A stretch of DNA of 64,000 bases from Pseudoalteromonas luteoviolacea S2607 (GCF_001625575.1 NZ_AUXV01000073.1:186001-250000), one strand, 5' to 3'. Positions 9,416-18,833 are shown, counted from the first letter of the stretch. Numbers and translations: made by a program. Notes: generated from the sequence alone by a model not told the origin.

Positions 9416-11806
9416 ATGAAAAAATTATCAAGTTTGTCACTTGCTTTAGTTGCCGCTGGCCTGTTCGGATGCGAAAGTGCAAGTAATACGCAGCAGCTTG
9501 AAACGGCACCAGGCGCACCTGGTGATAAGCCTTTTTGGACCTACTCAGATAAAACCGGTATTGGTACGTCTTATGAGGCCTATAAAAATGGCCAATATGC
9601 AAATAATGCACAAACAGGTGAGGTATCAAAGGTTTGGTTTTCCATCGCCAAAGGTATGGTCACGGAAACGATGTTTGGTTTGATCCATCAAGCACAAATA
9701 CGCGACATGCAGTTTATCGTCACCGGCAAGGACTTTACTGTAACCGAACAAGATGATTTAGACGTATCAATTGACTACCTGCACAAAGACGATGCTGGTC
9801 GCCCTTTGTCTCTAGCTTATAAAGTAGTCAGCCAAGACAAAGCAGGTCGTTTCACACTTGAAAAGCACATCTTTACAGATCCTGATGGTCAAACATTGTT
9901 TGTTAGAGCTAAAGTTGACACTAAGCTCGAGGGCGTAAAGGCGTTTGTGAACGTCAATCCTTATGTTAACAACAATGGTTTAAACGACTCAGCCAAAGTG
10001 ACAGATAAAGGTCTAGTCGCGTGGGAAGGTGACAATTATCTAACGCTGCAAAGTAAATCTGGTTTTACCATGGCATCGGTTGGCTTTACAGGCAGCAGCG
10101 ATAACCTAGCTGAACTAAAAAAATCTCAACAACTGTCACGCACTTATCAAAGCACGGGCGAGCAAAAAGGTAATGTTAACTGGTTAGCTGAACTTGGTGA
10201 TGTTAAAGGCTCAGCTACATTTGATTTAGCATTAAGCTTTGGCAATAGTCAGTCAACCAGCTTTGAGCAGGGAAGTGTTACTTTAGATAAGGGCTATCAA
10301 AAAGTACTAGCAAACTTCAATGGTCAAGGCGATGCGGTAGGTTGGGAAGATTACCTTGCGAGTTTAAAGCCGATGGATCGCTTGGCGAATTACACAACCG
10401 ATCAGGGCAAACTGCTGAATGTCAGCGCTTTGGTATTAAAGGCACAAGAAGATAAAACGCATGCAGGCGCTCTTATTGCTTCACTTTCTAATCCATGGGG
10501 TGACACTGTGGCTGCGGAACAAGGGCATACGGGGTATAAAGCAGTTTGGGTACGTGATTTTTATCAAGTTGCCATGGCGTTTTTGGCAATGGGCGACCCT
10601 GATACTGCGCTTACATCATTTGAGTATCTTGAAAAAGTACAAGTAACAGACAAAACTCCGGGAAATCATGGAGATACAGGTTGGTTTTTACAAAAGACCC
10701 ATGTAGATGGCGAGCTTGAGTGGGTTGGTGTTCAGCTTGACCAAACCGCTATGCCAATTATGTTAGCGTGGAAATTATGGCAGGCTGGTGTACTAAGTGA
10801 CGAAAAGCTAGTTTATTGGTATGAGCGTATGCTAAAGCCGGCTGCTGAGTTTTTAGTTGACGGTGGACGTGCAAAAATTCTTTGGAATGATACGCAGATC
10901 ACACCGCCTGCGACTCAGCAAGAACGTTGGGAAGAGCAAGATGGATTTTCACCATCGACGACAGCAGCCATTATTGCTGGCCTAGTAACAGCAAGTGATA
11001 TCGCCAAGCTCGCGGGAGATACCGCAGGTGTTAAGCGATACCTTGATACTGCAAAGCAATATAATGCTAAAGTTGAAGCACTTATGTATACCACAAAAGG
11101 TAATTTGGAAGGCAAAGACACGGACGGAGAATATTTCATCCGTATTGCTCGAGATGAGAACCCAAATTCAGCTGTTAAATTAGGTGATAACAACGGCCGC
11201 GTTGGATTGGATAAACGTCAAATCATAGATGGGGGCTTTTTGGAACTGGTACGTTATGGTGTTCGTGATGCGAGTGCACCGAGTATCCTAAATACACTCC
11301 CTGAATATGAAGATGAGACATTGCCAGAAAACCTACGCGTGAAATATAGCTTTACGTTTGCAGGCGACCCAAATGTATACCCTGGCTATCGCCGCTATGG
11401 TAATGATGGCTATGGCGAAGATGAGATCAAAGGGTCCAATTATGCTGAAGGTGGCCAAAATACACCAGGGCAAAGAGGTCGAGTATGGCCTTTCTTTACT
11501 GGTGAAAGGGGCCATTACGAGATTGCAGCAGCTGCGGCAGCTAAAGGCTTGACGACAGAAAAGGTCAATCGTATTAAGCACACCTACGTACGTGGTATGG
11601 AATATTTCGCGAACGAAGGACTTATGTTACCTGAGCAAGTTTGGGATGGCGTGGGTGTGAACCCATTTGGCTATGAGCTAGGAGAAGGCACTAACTCTGC
11701 AACCCCACTGGCGTGGACACATGCAGAGTATGTTAAGTTGGTTCGCTCTCTTGCCGATAAGCATGTGTGGGATCATTATCCTATTGTTGACGAAAAACTA
11801 AATTAG
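9416..11806 (+). CDS. GH15 glucoamylase lipoprotein (glucan 1,4-alpha-glucosidase)
   Basis: Releases glucose from non-reducing ends of dextrins. The 796-residue protein has a lipoprotein signal (LAAGLFGC type, Cys near 19). An N-terminal beta-sandwich of the glucodextranase/GH15-N type spans about 30-290, and an (alpha/alpha)6 barrel follows. WVRDFYQ marks the barrel start. The catalytic acid lies in WEEQDGFSPST (E506/E507) and the base in PLAWTHAE (E771), both conserved GH15 positions. AAGGAG precedes the ATG at good spacing. Last gene of the amylase operon, 24 bp after the transporter, and followed by a hairpin terminator. Confidence 0.95.
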   Translation: MKKLSSLSLALVAAGLFGCESASNTQQLETAPGAPGDKPFWTYSDKTGIGTSYEAYKNGQYANNAQTGEVSKVWFSIAKGMVTETMFGLIHQAQIRDMQFIVTGKDFTVTEQDDLDVSIDYLHKDDAGRPLSLAYKVVSQDKAGRFTLEKHIFTDPDGQTLFVRAKVDTKLEGVKAFVNVNPYVNNNGLNDSAKVTDKGLVAWEGDNYLTLQSKSGFTMASVGFTGSSDNLAELKKSQQLSRTYQSTGEQKGNVNWLAELGDVKGSATFDLALSFGNSQSTSFEQGSVTLDKGYQKVLANFNGQGDAVGWEDYLASLKPMDRLANYTTDQGKLLNVSALVLKAQEDKTHAGALIASLSNPWGDTVAAEQGHTGYKAVWVRDFYQVAMAFLAMGDPDTALTSFEYLEKVQVTDKTPGNHGDTGWFLQKTHVDGELEWVGVQLDQTAMPIMLAWKLWQAGVLSDEKLVYWYERMLKPAAEFLVDGGRAKILWNDTQITPPATQQERWEEQDGFSPSTTAAIIAGLVTASDIAKLAGDTAGVKRYLDTAKQYNAKVEALMYTTKGNLEGKDTDGEYFIRIARDENPNSAVKLGDNNGRVGLDKRQIIDGGFLELVRYGVRDASAPSILNTLPEYEDETLPENLRVKYSFTFAGDPNVYPGYRRYGNDGYGEDEIKGSNYAEGGQNTPGQRGRVWPFFTGERGHYEIAAAAAAKGLTTEKVNRIKHTYVRGMEYFANEGLMLPEQVWDGVGVNPFGYELGEGTNSATPLAWTHAEYVKLVRSLADKHVWDHYPIVDEKLN

Positions 11807-11817
11807 CCACCCAGATT

Positions 11818-11846
11818 AAGGTAGTGCAATTTATATGCACTACCTT
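11818..11846 (+). terminator. Hairpin terminator after glucoamylase
   Basis: AAGGTAGTGCA (11818-11828) pairs perfectly with TGCACTACCTT (11836-11846) around a 7-nt AT loop. There is no long T-run, but the position right after the operon supports termination. Confidence 0.65.
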
Positions 11847-12045
11847 ATTGATGATAAATATTCCCTAGTTTTCCTGCACTTATTACACTTAAACTTCAGT
11901 ATTTTTTATTCCATTAATGATTTGTTAAGCCAACAAAAATATAATCCACGTCGTTTGTTTTTGCTACCAAGTTTGATTAAACGAGTTGATTCATACTCAT
12001 TTTCTTTTAGAGAAATTGGTTTTATTGTTATACAAGGCATAGTGA

Positions 12046-12654
12046 ATGAAAACCCAAAGCGTACTGGTACTCGGTAATGGACCAATAAATATGGATATTA
12101 GCTCCGAGGTTAATCATTTTGATCGCGTAGTGCGGTTTAATTTTTGTTCAGGTTTCCCCGAACATTTAGGGGAAAAATGCACGGACTTATGGCTTTCTAG
12201 CCGTGGCAAGCAAGCGAAAAAGTTAGCCGAAAATTTTCCCAAGTTTAATATGGAAAATTTACAGAGTGTCGTACTTACTGAGCCTGCGCCCAACCCAGTT
12301 AAACAACACTTCTTTAAGACGATAAAGAGAAAAGGAAAAATCGATTTCTCAAATGACATTATCAAAAATATTGAAAATAAGCATATTGTGAGCCGACTAG
12401 ATAAACAGTATAGACGAGATCATTTAATAGATTTGCTTAAATTAGGAAAGCCTGATCATAAACCCGTTTGCCCCAGCTCTGGACTACTAGCAATCGCTCA
12501 TTTTTTAGAACGTGGCCATAAAGTAACAATTGTTGGTTTTGGCTTTCAGGGGTGGAAAAGACACCCATGGCGCTTAGAAAAGAAAAAGATCAGCCAATGG
12601 GTAGAACAAGGTAACGTGCGTTGGTTAGACCTAGATTCAATGCCTGATTGCTAA
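12046..12654 (+). CDS. Putative glycosyltransferase family 29 (sialyltransferase-like) protein
   Basis: 202 residues, no signal peptide. The layout resembles bacterial GT29-like proteins: VLGNGP near the start (7-12), VVRFNF (28-33), TDLWLSSRG, then PSSGLLAIAHFLERGHKVTIVGFGFQGW in the C-terminal third, comparable to the sialylmotif S region. These are pattern resemblances, and I am not certain of the family or that it transfers sialic acid. It stands alone between the glucoamylase operon and convergent dgt, in DNA more AT-rich than its neighbours, with a poor ribosome-binding site, so it may be a transferred or optional gene. Confidence 0.5.
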   Translation: MKTQSVLVLGNGPINMDISSEVNHFDRVVRFNFCSGFPEHLGEKCTDLWLSSRGKQAKKLAENFPKFNMENLQSVVLTEPAPNPVKQHFFKTIKRKGKIDFSNDIIKNIENKHIVSRLDKQYRRDHLIDLLKLGKPDHKPVCPSSGLLAIAHFLERGHKVTIVGFGFQGWKRHPWRLEKKKISQWVEQGNVRWLDLDSMPDC

Positions 12655-12669
12655 AGCGCGATCAGGCAT
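12640..12669. terminator. Convergent hairpin between the GT29-like gene and dgt
   Basis: ATGCCTGATTGC (12640-12651) pairs with GCGATCAGGCAT (12658-12669) with one G-U pair and a 6-nt loop. It overlaps the stop of the upstream gene and lies just beyond dgt. It could end transcription in both directions, though T-runs are lacking. Confidence 0.5.
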
Positions 12670-12680
12670 TAGGGCGCAAC

Positions 12681-13976
12681 TTATGTATCGCTGCCAAAGA
12701 GTCTTGCATGACAACGTCTCGCATATTCATCAGTCATACCTGATAAATAGTCTGCTAATACCCGCATCTTAGCTTGCTCATCTTCGGCCACTTGATAATT
12801 TGATTGTGCGGTATAGGGCAGTAAACGCATAGGGTCACTCGAAAAAGCATCAAACAAATCAATCAACATATTTTGACCACTGAACTCAATCTGCTGCATT
12901 TTAGGTTCACGGATCAAACGCTGATATACAAACTGCTTTAACACTTTTAAGATTTCTTCAAATTCTTGGGAAAGCTTAACTGTATTCTTCAGAAGCGGCT
13001 CTTCGAAGTCTTCCTCACGCTCAACAAGCGAACAGTTGATAATAAAGATATTAACTAGCTCACCAATGGCATCTTTTCTGAGAGGTTCATCGTCTGAGAA
13101 TAGCCTGTGCGTAATGCTTGTAAGATTGGACTCTAACCAAGGAGACGCAATGTTTTTAAATGCAGGCATGGCATAATTATACCAATCTCGCTCTGACAAA
13201 GTCCCCGTTGCAATGGCATCCTCTAAATCGTGAACTGCATAAGCGATATCATCGGCATACTCCATAATTGCACTGTCTAAAGATTTATAAATTGTCTTCG
13301 ACTTATATTCATTTAGATGGCTGTATGACATAAACCGCGTTTTATCACTATCACTAAGAGGTGCCAATATCCATTCAAACACATCTCTATCATTGCCATA
13401 AACACCTTTCGCTGGCAGCCACTTTTGCGTATAAATAAATCTTTGATTGCGCTCCTCAGAGGGGATTTGATGCCAAAGCTGATCAATATAGGCAGGATAT
13501 TTGATAAACCCTAACAAGGTTCTTCGGGTCAGGTTCATACCATAGCCGTTTGAATATGGTTCTAGTTTTGTCACGATACGGAGTGTTTGGGCATTGCCTT
13601 CAAAGCCACCATGGTGGCGCATCAAATAATTAAGCGCAATCTCACCACCATGGCCAAAAGGGGGGTGACCGATATCATGTGCAAGGCAAATTGTTTCAAT
13701 TAAACTGGCAGACGGGAAAAAATCAAATTCAGGATTTTGCAATTTCAAATGGCGTAATAGGCCTGTGCCAATTTGAGACACTTCCAGTGAGTGAGTTAAT
13801 CTTGTGCGGTAAAAGTCATTCACGCCAATACTCATAATCTGCGTTTTTGACTGCAAACGTCTAAAAGCCGCAGCGTGAATTATCCTAGAACGATCAATTT
13901 GCCAAGGAGAGCGGTTATCATTTGGTCTGTTTTTTGTTTGGTTTAGCAGGCGGTCATGCCAAGCTGTTTGCGTCAT
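12681..13976 (-). CDS. dgt: dGTP triphosphohydrolase (dGTPase-like)
   Basis: Hydrolyses dGTP (or dNTPs) to nucleoside and triphosphate, in the cytoplasm. The 431 residues carry the HD-domain metal site: RTRLTHSLEV (H62), CLAHDIGHPPFGHGGE (H100, D101) and ADDIAYAVHD (D243). The RRLQSKTQ segment near residue 40 is typical of the family. AGAAAGG stands just before the ATG. Members of this family control dNTP pools, and some restrict phage. No defence genes are adjacent here, so a housekeeping role is the simpler reading. Confidence 0.93.
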   Translation of the reverse strand: MTQTAWHDRLLNQTKNRPNDNRSPWQIDRSRIIHAAAFRRLQSKTQIMSIGVNDFYRTRLTHSLEVSQIGTGLLRHLKLQNPEFDFFPSASLIETICLAHDIGHPPFGHGGEIALNYLMRHHGGFEGNAQTLRIVTKLEPYSNGYGMNLTRRTLLGFIKYPAYIDQLWHQIPSEERNQRFIYTQKWLPAKGVYGNDRDVFEWILAPLSDSDKTRFMSYSHLNEYKSKTIYKSLDSAIMEYADDIAYAVHDLEDAIATGTLSERDWYNYAMPAFKNIASPWLESNLTSITHRLFSDDEPLRKDAIGELVNIFIINCSLVEREEDFEEPLLKNTVKLSQEFEEILKVLKQFVYQRLIREPKMQQIEFSGQNMLIDLFDAFSSDPMRLLPYTAQSNYQVAEDEQAKMRVLADYLSGMTDEYARRCHARLFGSDT

Positions 13977-14130
13977 ACCTTTCTCTACAGTTGTCGTTTA
14001 ACAGTAAGCGTCAGTGCTTATTCTATCTAGTATAGCGAGCTTAAATTGAAATTGTAATTACTTGGCATGATTGAAAAAAACCGTTAATTTAGCGACAAAG
14101 TGGGGGGAATTCGCGTTTAACGACTATTAT

Positions 14131-14139
14131 TGCTATAAT
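14131..14139 (+). promoter_or_regulatory. Extended -10 promoter upstream of bax-like gene
   Basis: TGCTATAAT is a perfect extended -10 element (TGnTATAAT) about 100 bp before the ATG at 14237. The -35 region is poor, as is common for extended -10 promoters. Confidence 0.6.
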
Positions 14140-14236
14140 CACCGGCCATTTTATGAGATGAACTAAGTACAACGAGTTATTATCTGACAAAGGAAGTTCA
14201 GAATCTCGTTTTGTAGGTACTAGTGAGAGGAGAATC

Positions 14237-15061
14237 ATGCGTTCTAACTTGATTAAGTTTTTATTGATTGCCGTTTCCTTATACGCAATTGTTTACCCAT
14301 TTATTACCGAACCGCCCAAACAACCAGAGCCAGAAGTAACTCCTGAAGTAATCGTTGAACAGCCAGAAGTGGTTGCGCCTGAAAAACCATTACATGATGT
14401 AGTTTTGCCTGACTTTGCGGCAATAAGAGATATTGCAACTAAGAAAAGGCGCTTTTTCGACTTTATTAAACCCCATGTCGAGGCCGAGAACAAAGTAATT
14501 TTACAACAGCGAGCCAGTATAGAGATTGCGTTGATGATGTTGCAGTTTGATGAAACTCTGACAGATGTACAAAGTGAAAGGGTATTAAAAATCTTTGATT
14601 TGTATAAAGTAGATCAAAAAGAGATCACCAAAGAAAGCTTAAAATTAGCGCTTGATAAAGTAGATATTATTCCTAAAGAGCTCGCTTTAATGCAGGCTGC
14701 CAATGAGTCAGCGTGGGGAACCTCTAGGTTTGCTCGCATCGGCTTAAACTTTTTTGGACAGTGGTGTTATAGAGCGGGTTGCGGCATGATCCCTAAACGC
14801 CGTGCGGACGAAGCCGCACATGAAGTGGCTGCATTTAAATCGGTGAGAGCATCAGTAACGTCTTATTTTAGGAATATTAATACACATGATGCGTATCGAG
14901 AGCTAAGAAATGTCAGAGCACAGCTAAGGGCTGAGAAAAAAGAAATCACAGCAACAGAGCTTACACCTGGTTTAATGTCTTACTCCGAACGTGGCGAAGA
15001 TTACATTGAGGAACTCAATGATATGATAAGACATAACAAGGCTTATTTTGATGAAGAATAA
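14237..15061 (+). CDS. bax: Bax-like glucosaminidase domain protein
   Basis: Probable peptidoglycan N-acetylglucosaminidase (GH73-like) of the Bax family, 274 residues. A single N-terminal hydrophobic segment (about 7-23) serves as anchor or signal, followed by a Pro/Glu/Val-rich linker (29-55). The catalytic domain spans about 115-270. NESAWGTSRFARIGLNFFGQWC contains the expected catalytic glutamate, E157, and YFRNINTHDAYRELR is typical of the family. GAGAGGAG precedes the ATG. The next gene overlaps its end by 11 nt, so the two are cotranscribed from the extended -10 promoter. Confidence 0.85.
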   Translation: MRSNLIKFLLIAVSLYAIVYPFITEPPKQPEPEVTPEVIVEQPEVVAPEKPLHDVVLPDFAAIRDIATKKRRFFDFIKPHVEAENKVILQQRASIEIALMMLQFDETLTDVQSERVLKIFDLYKVDQKEITKESLKLALDKVDIIPKELALMQAANESAWGTSRFARIGLNFFGQWCYRAGCGMIPKRRADEAAHEVAAFKSVRASVTSYFRNINTHDAYRELRNVRAQLRAEKKEITATELTPGLMSYSERGEDYIEELNDMIRHNKAYFDEE

Positions 15062-15695
15062 AATACTCTCGTTATTGCTTGTGGCAATGAGCTGTAGTGT
15101 TGCCGCTGAAGAGTTTGTGGCATCTTATGAAGGCTTTTACGATCGATTAAAGGTCGTTGAAAAAGGTGACTTTGAATTTGCCAGAGTAAACTTCTACTTG
15201 GTAGAGGGTGAGAGTAAGGAACCTTGTGAAATCGCTGATGGCAAAATTGTCACAGAGCGATCTACACAGCCTTTACAATATACGCAAGACGCGCAGCTGA
15301 TGTTACCCGTCAATGAAAAACTAGATAAAGACAAAGCGGTTGTGGTGGTAACGCCTAAATCAGCTCAGTATTGCGAAATCAAAATTCAAATAGAGTCTGC
15401 TCACTTTACCAATCAAGAATTGACTAAACGAAAAATTTATCAGTTACATCATGAATTTGAATCACTATTAAGTGATTTGTCGGGCGTCTTTGTCGGGAAA
15501 CTATTGTCTTTTATGTTACCTGAGCAAAAAGGTGTGACGCTGGAATTTGCGAGTCATGTCGATTTATCTGCCAAGTATGTTTACTGTGAGGAAAATCGAT
15601 GTCGTTTTGAGGTGCCAAATAGCTGGGAAACCGACGATGGAAAGTTTAATGTGTTAACTAAGCTAGTCAGCGCAAAGCCGTGGATAGCTAAATAA
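15051..15695 (+). CDS. Periplasmic DUF2987-like protein
   Basis: 214 residues with a clear signal peptide (MKNKILSLLLVAMSCSVAAEE, cleavage after SVAA), so secreted or periplasmic. The body resembles DUF2987 proteins of Shewanella/Pseudoalteromonas; function unknown. Four cysteines could form two disulfides. The ATG at 15051 is preferred over an in-frame TTG one codon earlier. The 11-nt overlap with the bax-like gene suggests translational coupling and a shared cell-envelope role. Confidence 0.75.
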   Translation: MKNKILSLLLVAMSCSVAAEEFVASYEGFYDRLKVVEKGDFEFARVNFYLVEGESKEPCEIADGKIVTERSTQPLQYTQDAQLMLPVNEKLDKDKAVVVVTPKSAQYCEIKIQIESAHFTNQELTKRKIYQLHHEFESLLSDLSGVFVGKLLSFMLPEQKGVTLEFASHVDLSAKYVYCEENRCRFEVPNSWETDDGKFNVLTKLVSAKPWIAK

Positions 15696-15725
15696 ATCGA
15701 GCTTATTAATCGGCTAGCGAAGTAT

Positions 15726-15752
15726 AAAAAAGCGACCTCTGGTCGCTTTTTT
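15726..15752. terminator. Bidirectional rho-independent terminator
   Basis: AAAAAAGCGACC (15726-15737) pairs perfectly with GGTCGCTTTTTT (15741-15752), loop TCT. A-run and T-run are symmetric, so it should serve both the DUF2987 gene (+) and the convergent permease (-). Confidence 0.95.
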
Positions 15753-15778
15753 AATGCGTTATACGGTGTTTAAATGTG

Positions 15779-16945
15779 TTAAGGCAAGTTCCAGTAATAT
15801 ATACCATAACCGACTAGCAAGGCTGGTATCGCAGAATAGACTGTTGCGAGTAGTGCCGCTTTTGGTGCTAGGGCAATGGCTGGAAACAAAGCATCACCAT
15901 CATTGGCGACCGCATTGGCGGCAAGCGCACTGAAAGGCAACACCCCCTGAATATACAAGCTTGTTACCACGATTTGCGGGCCACAGCCTGGCAGTAATCC
16001 AATCATAATTGCAATTAATGGTGCGTATATTGCGTATTCAGTAAACCATGCAGCCAAATCTAGACCAAACAAAGCGACTGACAATTCATAAAGCATGAAA
16101 CTCGCAACGACCCATGCCGTAACAAAGTGTGTGTCTTGTAAGATTTTAGCAAGACGTGAAGGGGGTTTAACCTCTTCTTCCTCAGCGGTTATCTGCTTAT
16201 AAGTCTGACCTTTAGATGACAGTGCCCAAATGACGACAGCAAAAATAGCCATTGCTGCACCAAGTAGTTCAACGGGCTTTTCAAACTCGCCTAAGTCGAG
16301 GTTAAACGCCATTAACAAAGAAATAGCAAGACAAGGAAACAGTAGCACCTTCCAAACGGGTTCACTCATCCTTACTGCGAATGTCGGCGGCTCGCAGTCT
16401 TGAACCTCTTTATTGTTTTGCTCCGGTCTACAGTAGTCAGATTTATGGAGTAAATTAACAACCAAGCCACTGAGAATGCCAACACCGATACCGAGTAAAA
16501 TAATCGTCATACCCTCGAGTGGCTTTTTTGCTAGCAACAAGAAGGCTGCATCGCCCATTGTCGCTGTCAGCACTGCGACAACAGAGGCAAAGCTAGCTTG
16601 TCCTTTGGTAAATTGGGTTACAACAATAATAGCGCCACCACAGCCTGGTAGGGCACCTAAAACAGCGGCCATAGCTACTTCTAATGTGGGCGATTTCTTA
16701 CTGAGGTAGCTCAGTTCCAATTGCGGCAATTTTTCTACGAGGTAATAGTAGATAGCTAAGGTGCCAGCCACAAATACACTGACTTGGAAAAACGCATCTG
16801 CGAGCGTGCCCAGTGCTATATCTCGAACGGGTCCATAAAAAAGTGCTGCAATTAGAAGTACAGGCAGTATTAAACGCTTGTTAGCGATTAACATTGCAAA
16901 TTGAGAGGCCGCTTTAAGCGGATACGAACGAGAGTAAGAGAGCAT
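15779..16945 (-). CDS. Putative 10-TM metal/arsenic exporter family permease (ArsP_2-like)
   Basis: Multi-spanning inner-membrane protein with two related halves, each carrying a Gly/Cys motif: ALPGCGGAIIVVTQF and LLPGCGPQIVVTSLY. Each half also has an MGDAAF or NDGDALF segment, the pattern of putative heavy-metal/manganese or organoarsenical exporters (PF11449-like). A charged cytoplasmic loop separates the halves. The start is uncertain. An in-frame GTG at 16978 would give 399 residues. The ATG at 16945 gives 388 and places the inverted repeat and Fur-like box in the leader, so I prefer it. Metal specificity is not deducible. Confidence 0.78.
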   Translation of the reverse strand: MLSYSRSYPLKAASQFAMLIANKRLILPVLLIAALFYGPVRDIALGTLADAFFQVSVFVAGTLAIYYYLVEKLPQLELSYLSKKSPTLEVAMAAVLGALPGCGGAIIVVTQFTKGQASFASVVAVLTATMGDAAFLLLAKKPLEGMTIILLGIGVGILSGLVVNLLHKSDYCRPEQNNKEVQDCEPPTFAVRMSEPVWKVLLFPCLAISLLMAFNLDLGEFEKPVELLGAAMAIFAVVIWALSSKGQTYKQITAEEEEVKPPSRLAKILQDTHFVTAWVVASFMLYELSVALFGLDLAAWFTEYAIYAPLIAIMIGLLPGCGPQIVVTSLYIQGVLPFSALAANAVANDGDALFPAIALAPKAALLATVYSAIPALLVGYGIYYWNLP

Positions 16946-16982
16946 AAAGTGCAACCGGTAACCTAATAACAGTTGCACTTTA
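16945..16982 (-). promoter_or_regulatory. Perfect inverted repeat abutting the exporter start codon
   Basis: TAAAGTGCAAC (16945-16955) and GTTGCACTTTA (16972-16982) form an 11-bp perfect dyad with a 16-nt loop. In the mRNA this hairpin ends at the A of the proposed ATG. It may be an operator or a translational control hairpin. Confidence 0.55.
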
Positions 16983-16995
16983 GAGTTAAATTAAA

Positions 16996-17010
16996 TGAAA
17001 ATCAATATCA
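16996..17010. promoter_or_regulatory. Fur-box-like site upstream of metal exporter
   Basis: TGAAAATCAATATCA matches the 7-1-7 Fur consensus TGATAATNATTATCA at all but two positions. It lies about 50 bp before the exporter ATG and between it and the end of the upstream peptidase gene. Confidence 0.6.
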
Positions 17011-17017
17011 TTTATAT

Positions 17018-18646
17018 TTATTTTCTTTGGAACTCTGAGGTTTTGCTCCAAGTTGGCCATGCTTCGTCTTGAGAGATTAGATAACCCGCCTTGAAAAATA
17101 GCTGAAGATCCTGAACAGCGCCACTTAAATCCCACTCTTTTCTATAGCGGTCACACGGCTGGTGATAACAACCACGCAGCACTAAACTCATGCGTTTGCG
17201 ATATGTCGCTGTGGCATCGTCATAAGGTTCATGGCCACCACCAGCATACATTGCTGGGATCCCCATATTCGCGAATGCAAAGTGATCTGAGCGGTAGTAA
17301 ATACCAGCAGAAGGGTTTGATTCGTTGGAAATAGTTCTGTTTTGTTCGTCAGCAACTTCTTTTAACACGCCGTCTAGTGAGGATTTACCAAGACCAACTA
17401 CGCTGATGTCTTTTACTTTACCTAACAAGTTCAGCGCATCCAAGTTGATGTTTGCAACCGTTTGATTGGCCGGAATAACAGGTGTCTCTGCATAAAACTT
17501 AGAACCAAGTAAGCCTTGCTCTTCAGCGGTAACGGCTAAGAAAGTTATAGAGCGATCTGGACGTTGAGGTAATTTTGCAAACGCTTCAGCCACTTCGATG
17601 ATACCGCCAGTACCCGTTGCGTTATCGTGAGCACCATTGTAGATTTTATCGCCTTTGCGATTAGGATCCATACCTAGGTGGTCCCAGTGTGCAGAGTAGA
17701 TAATGTGCTCATTTGACTTTTTCGCGCCAGGTAAAGTGGCAATGAAGTTATAAGATACAGACTTCTTAATCGTGCTCTTGACATCAACCGAAGCTGTTAA
17801 GTCGCCCATATCAACGTGGTAAGCGCCTTCAGATGCTTTCTTTTTTGCTTCTTCAAAATTAAGGCCTGCGTCGGCGAATAGCTCTTTGGCTACATCGACA
17901 CTGATCCAACCTTCAACAGCAACGCGATCCATGTTGTTGTTTTCTTTTTGGAAACCAAACTGTTCACCGCTCCAAGAGTTCTCAACCACTTCCCAAGGAT
18001 ATGAAGCAGGTGCCGTTTCGTGAATGATGATAGCACCAGCGGCACCTTGGCGGCTCGCTTCTTCATACTTATATGTCCAACGACCGTAGTAGGTCATTGT
18101 ATTACCGTTAAAGACGGCAGGATCTTTGGTCGCGTAACCCGGATCGTTCACAAGCATAACAACAGTTTTGCCTTTCACGTCCAAGCCTTCGTAGTCGTTC
18201 CACCCATATTCAGGTGCATTGACACCATAACCAACAAAGACTAATTCTGAGTTGTTTAGAGATTGCTCAGGGCTAATACGGCTAGTGCCCATCACCATCC
18301 CTTTTTTGTAAGGGTAGCTGCGCTCGCCAATTTTTAGCGTCATGTTTGGATCAGCTTCTATCGATACCAATGGTACCTCTTGTAAAAAGCTACTGCCGTT
18401 ACCCGGTTCGTAACCTAACGCTTTAAACTGCTTCGTTAGATAAGCAAGCGTCAGTTCTTCACCTTTACTTGATGGTGCTCGGCCTTCAAACTCATCAGAG
18501 GCAAGTGTTTTGATGTGCTCACCTAGCTGCTGGGCATTAATACTGTTGTAAGCGTTGGAAATATCTTCAGGCGTGTTGCTTTTTGTCGTCGCACAACCGG
18601 CTAAAATAGCAAGCGACAAAGCACTTAGAGTTAATTTTAGTTTCAT
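17018..18646 (-). CDS. M28-family zinc aminopeptidase lipoprotein with PA domain
   Basis: 542 residues. Lipoprotein signal with lipobox LAGC (Cys18), so envelope-anchored. A PA (protease-associated) insert lies at about 130-260, and the M28 di-zinc peptidase core begins near 300. Expected zinc ligands and catalytic residues are visible: H320 in SAHWDHLG, D341 in GAHDNATGTGG, E375/E376 in TAEEQGLLGS, D403 in NLDAL and H455 in YRSDHFAFANMG. All are intact, so it should be active on extracytoplasmic peptides. Monocistronic. Its end lies next to the Fur-like box of the downstream exporter. Confidence 0.93.
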   Translation of the reverse strand: MKLKLTLSALSLAILAGCATTKSNTPEDISNAYNSINAQQLGEHIKTLASDEFEGRAPSSKGEELTLAYLTKQFKALGYEPGNGSSFLQEVPLVSIEADPNMTLKIGERSYPYKKGMVMGTSRISPEQSLNNSELVFVGYGVNAPEYGWNDYEGLDVKGKTVVMLVNDPGYATKDPAVFNGNTMTYYGRWTYKYEEASRQGAAGAIIIHETAPASYPWEVVENSWSGEQFGFQKENNNMDRVAVEGWISVDVAKELFADAGLNFEEAKKKASEGAYHVDMGDLTASVDVKSTIKKSVSYNFIATLPGAKKSNEHIIYSAHWDHLGMDPNRKGDKIYNGAHDNATGTGGIIEVAEAFAKLPQRPDRSITFLAVTAEEQGLLGSKFYAETPVIPANQTVANINLDALNLLGKVKDISVVGLGKSSLDGVLKEVADEQNRTISNESNPSAGIYYRSDHFAFANMGIPAMYAGGGHEPYDDATATYRKRMSLVLRGCYHQPCDRYRKEWDLSGAVQDLQLFFKAGYLISQDEAWPTWSKTSEFQRK

Positions 18647-18833
18647 GACCTTTCTTTTATTTTGCTTTTACTTCTCACCTAAGTAATACCACAAAAGCAA
18701 GATTAATTCGACTTAAGCCGATGTAGTGCAGAAGTTGCTGTAAAAAAGCACTGACGTTATTTAACTTTTGCGCAGCGGGGTGGATAGAGTAAAATAGCGA
18801 GCAATAAAGTCAGAGTATTAGTTCGTATTACGC

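Noticed and set aside
11835..12077. 80-codon plus-strand frame after the glucoamylase
   Set aside because: It begins inside the terminator hairpin, overlaps the start of the GT29-like gene and has no ribosome-binding site.
13590..13976. dGTPase as part of an anti-phage defence island
   Set aside because: No restriction, CBASS, retron or other defence gene is nearby and the protein looks like an ordinary housekeeping dGTPase.
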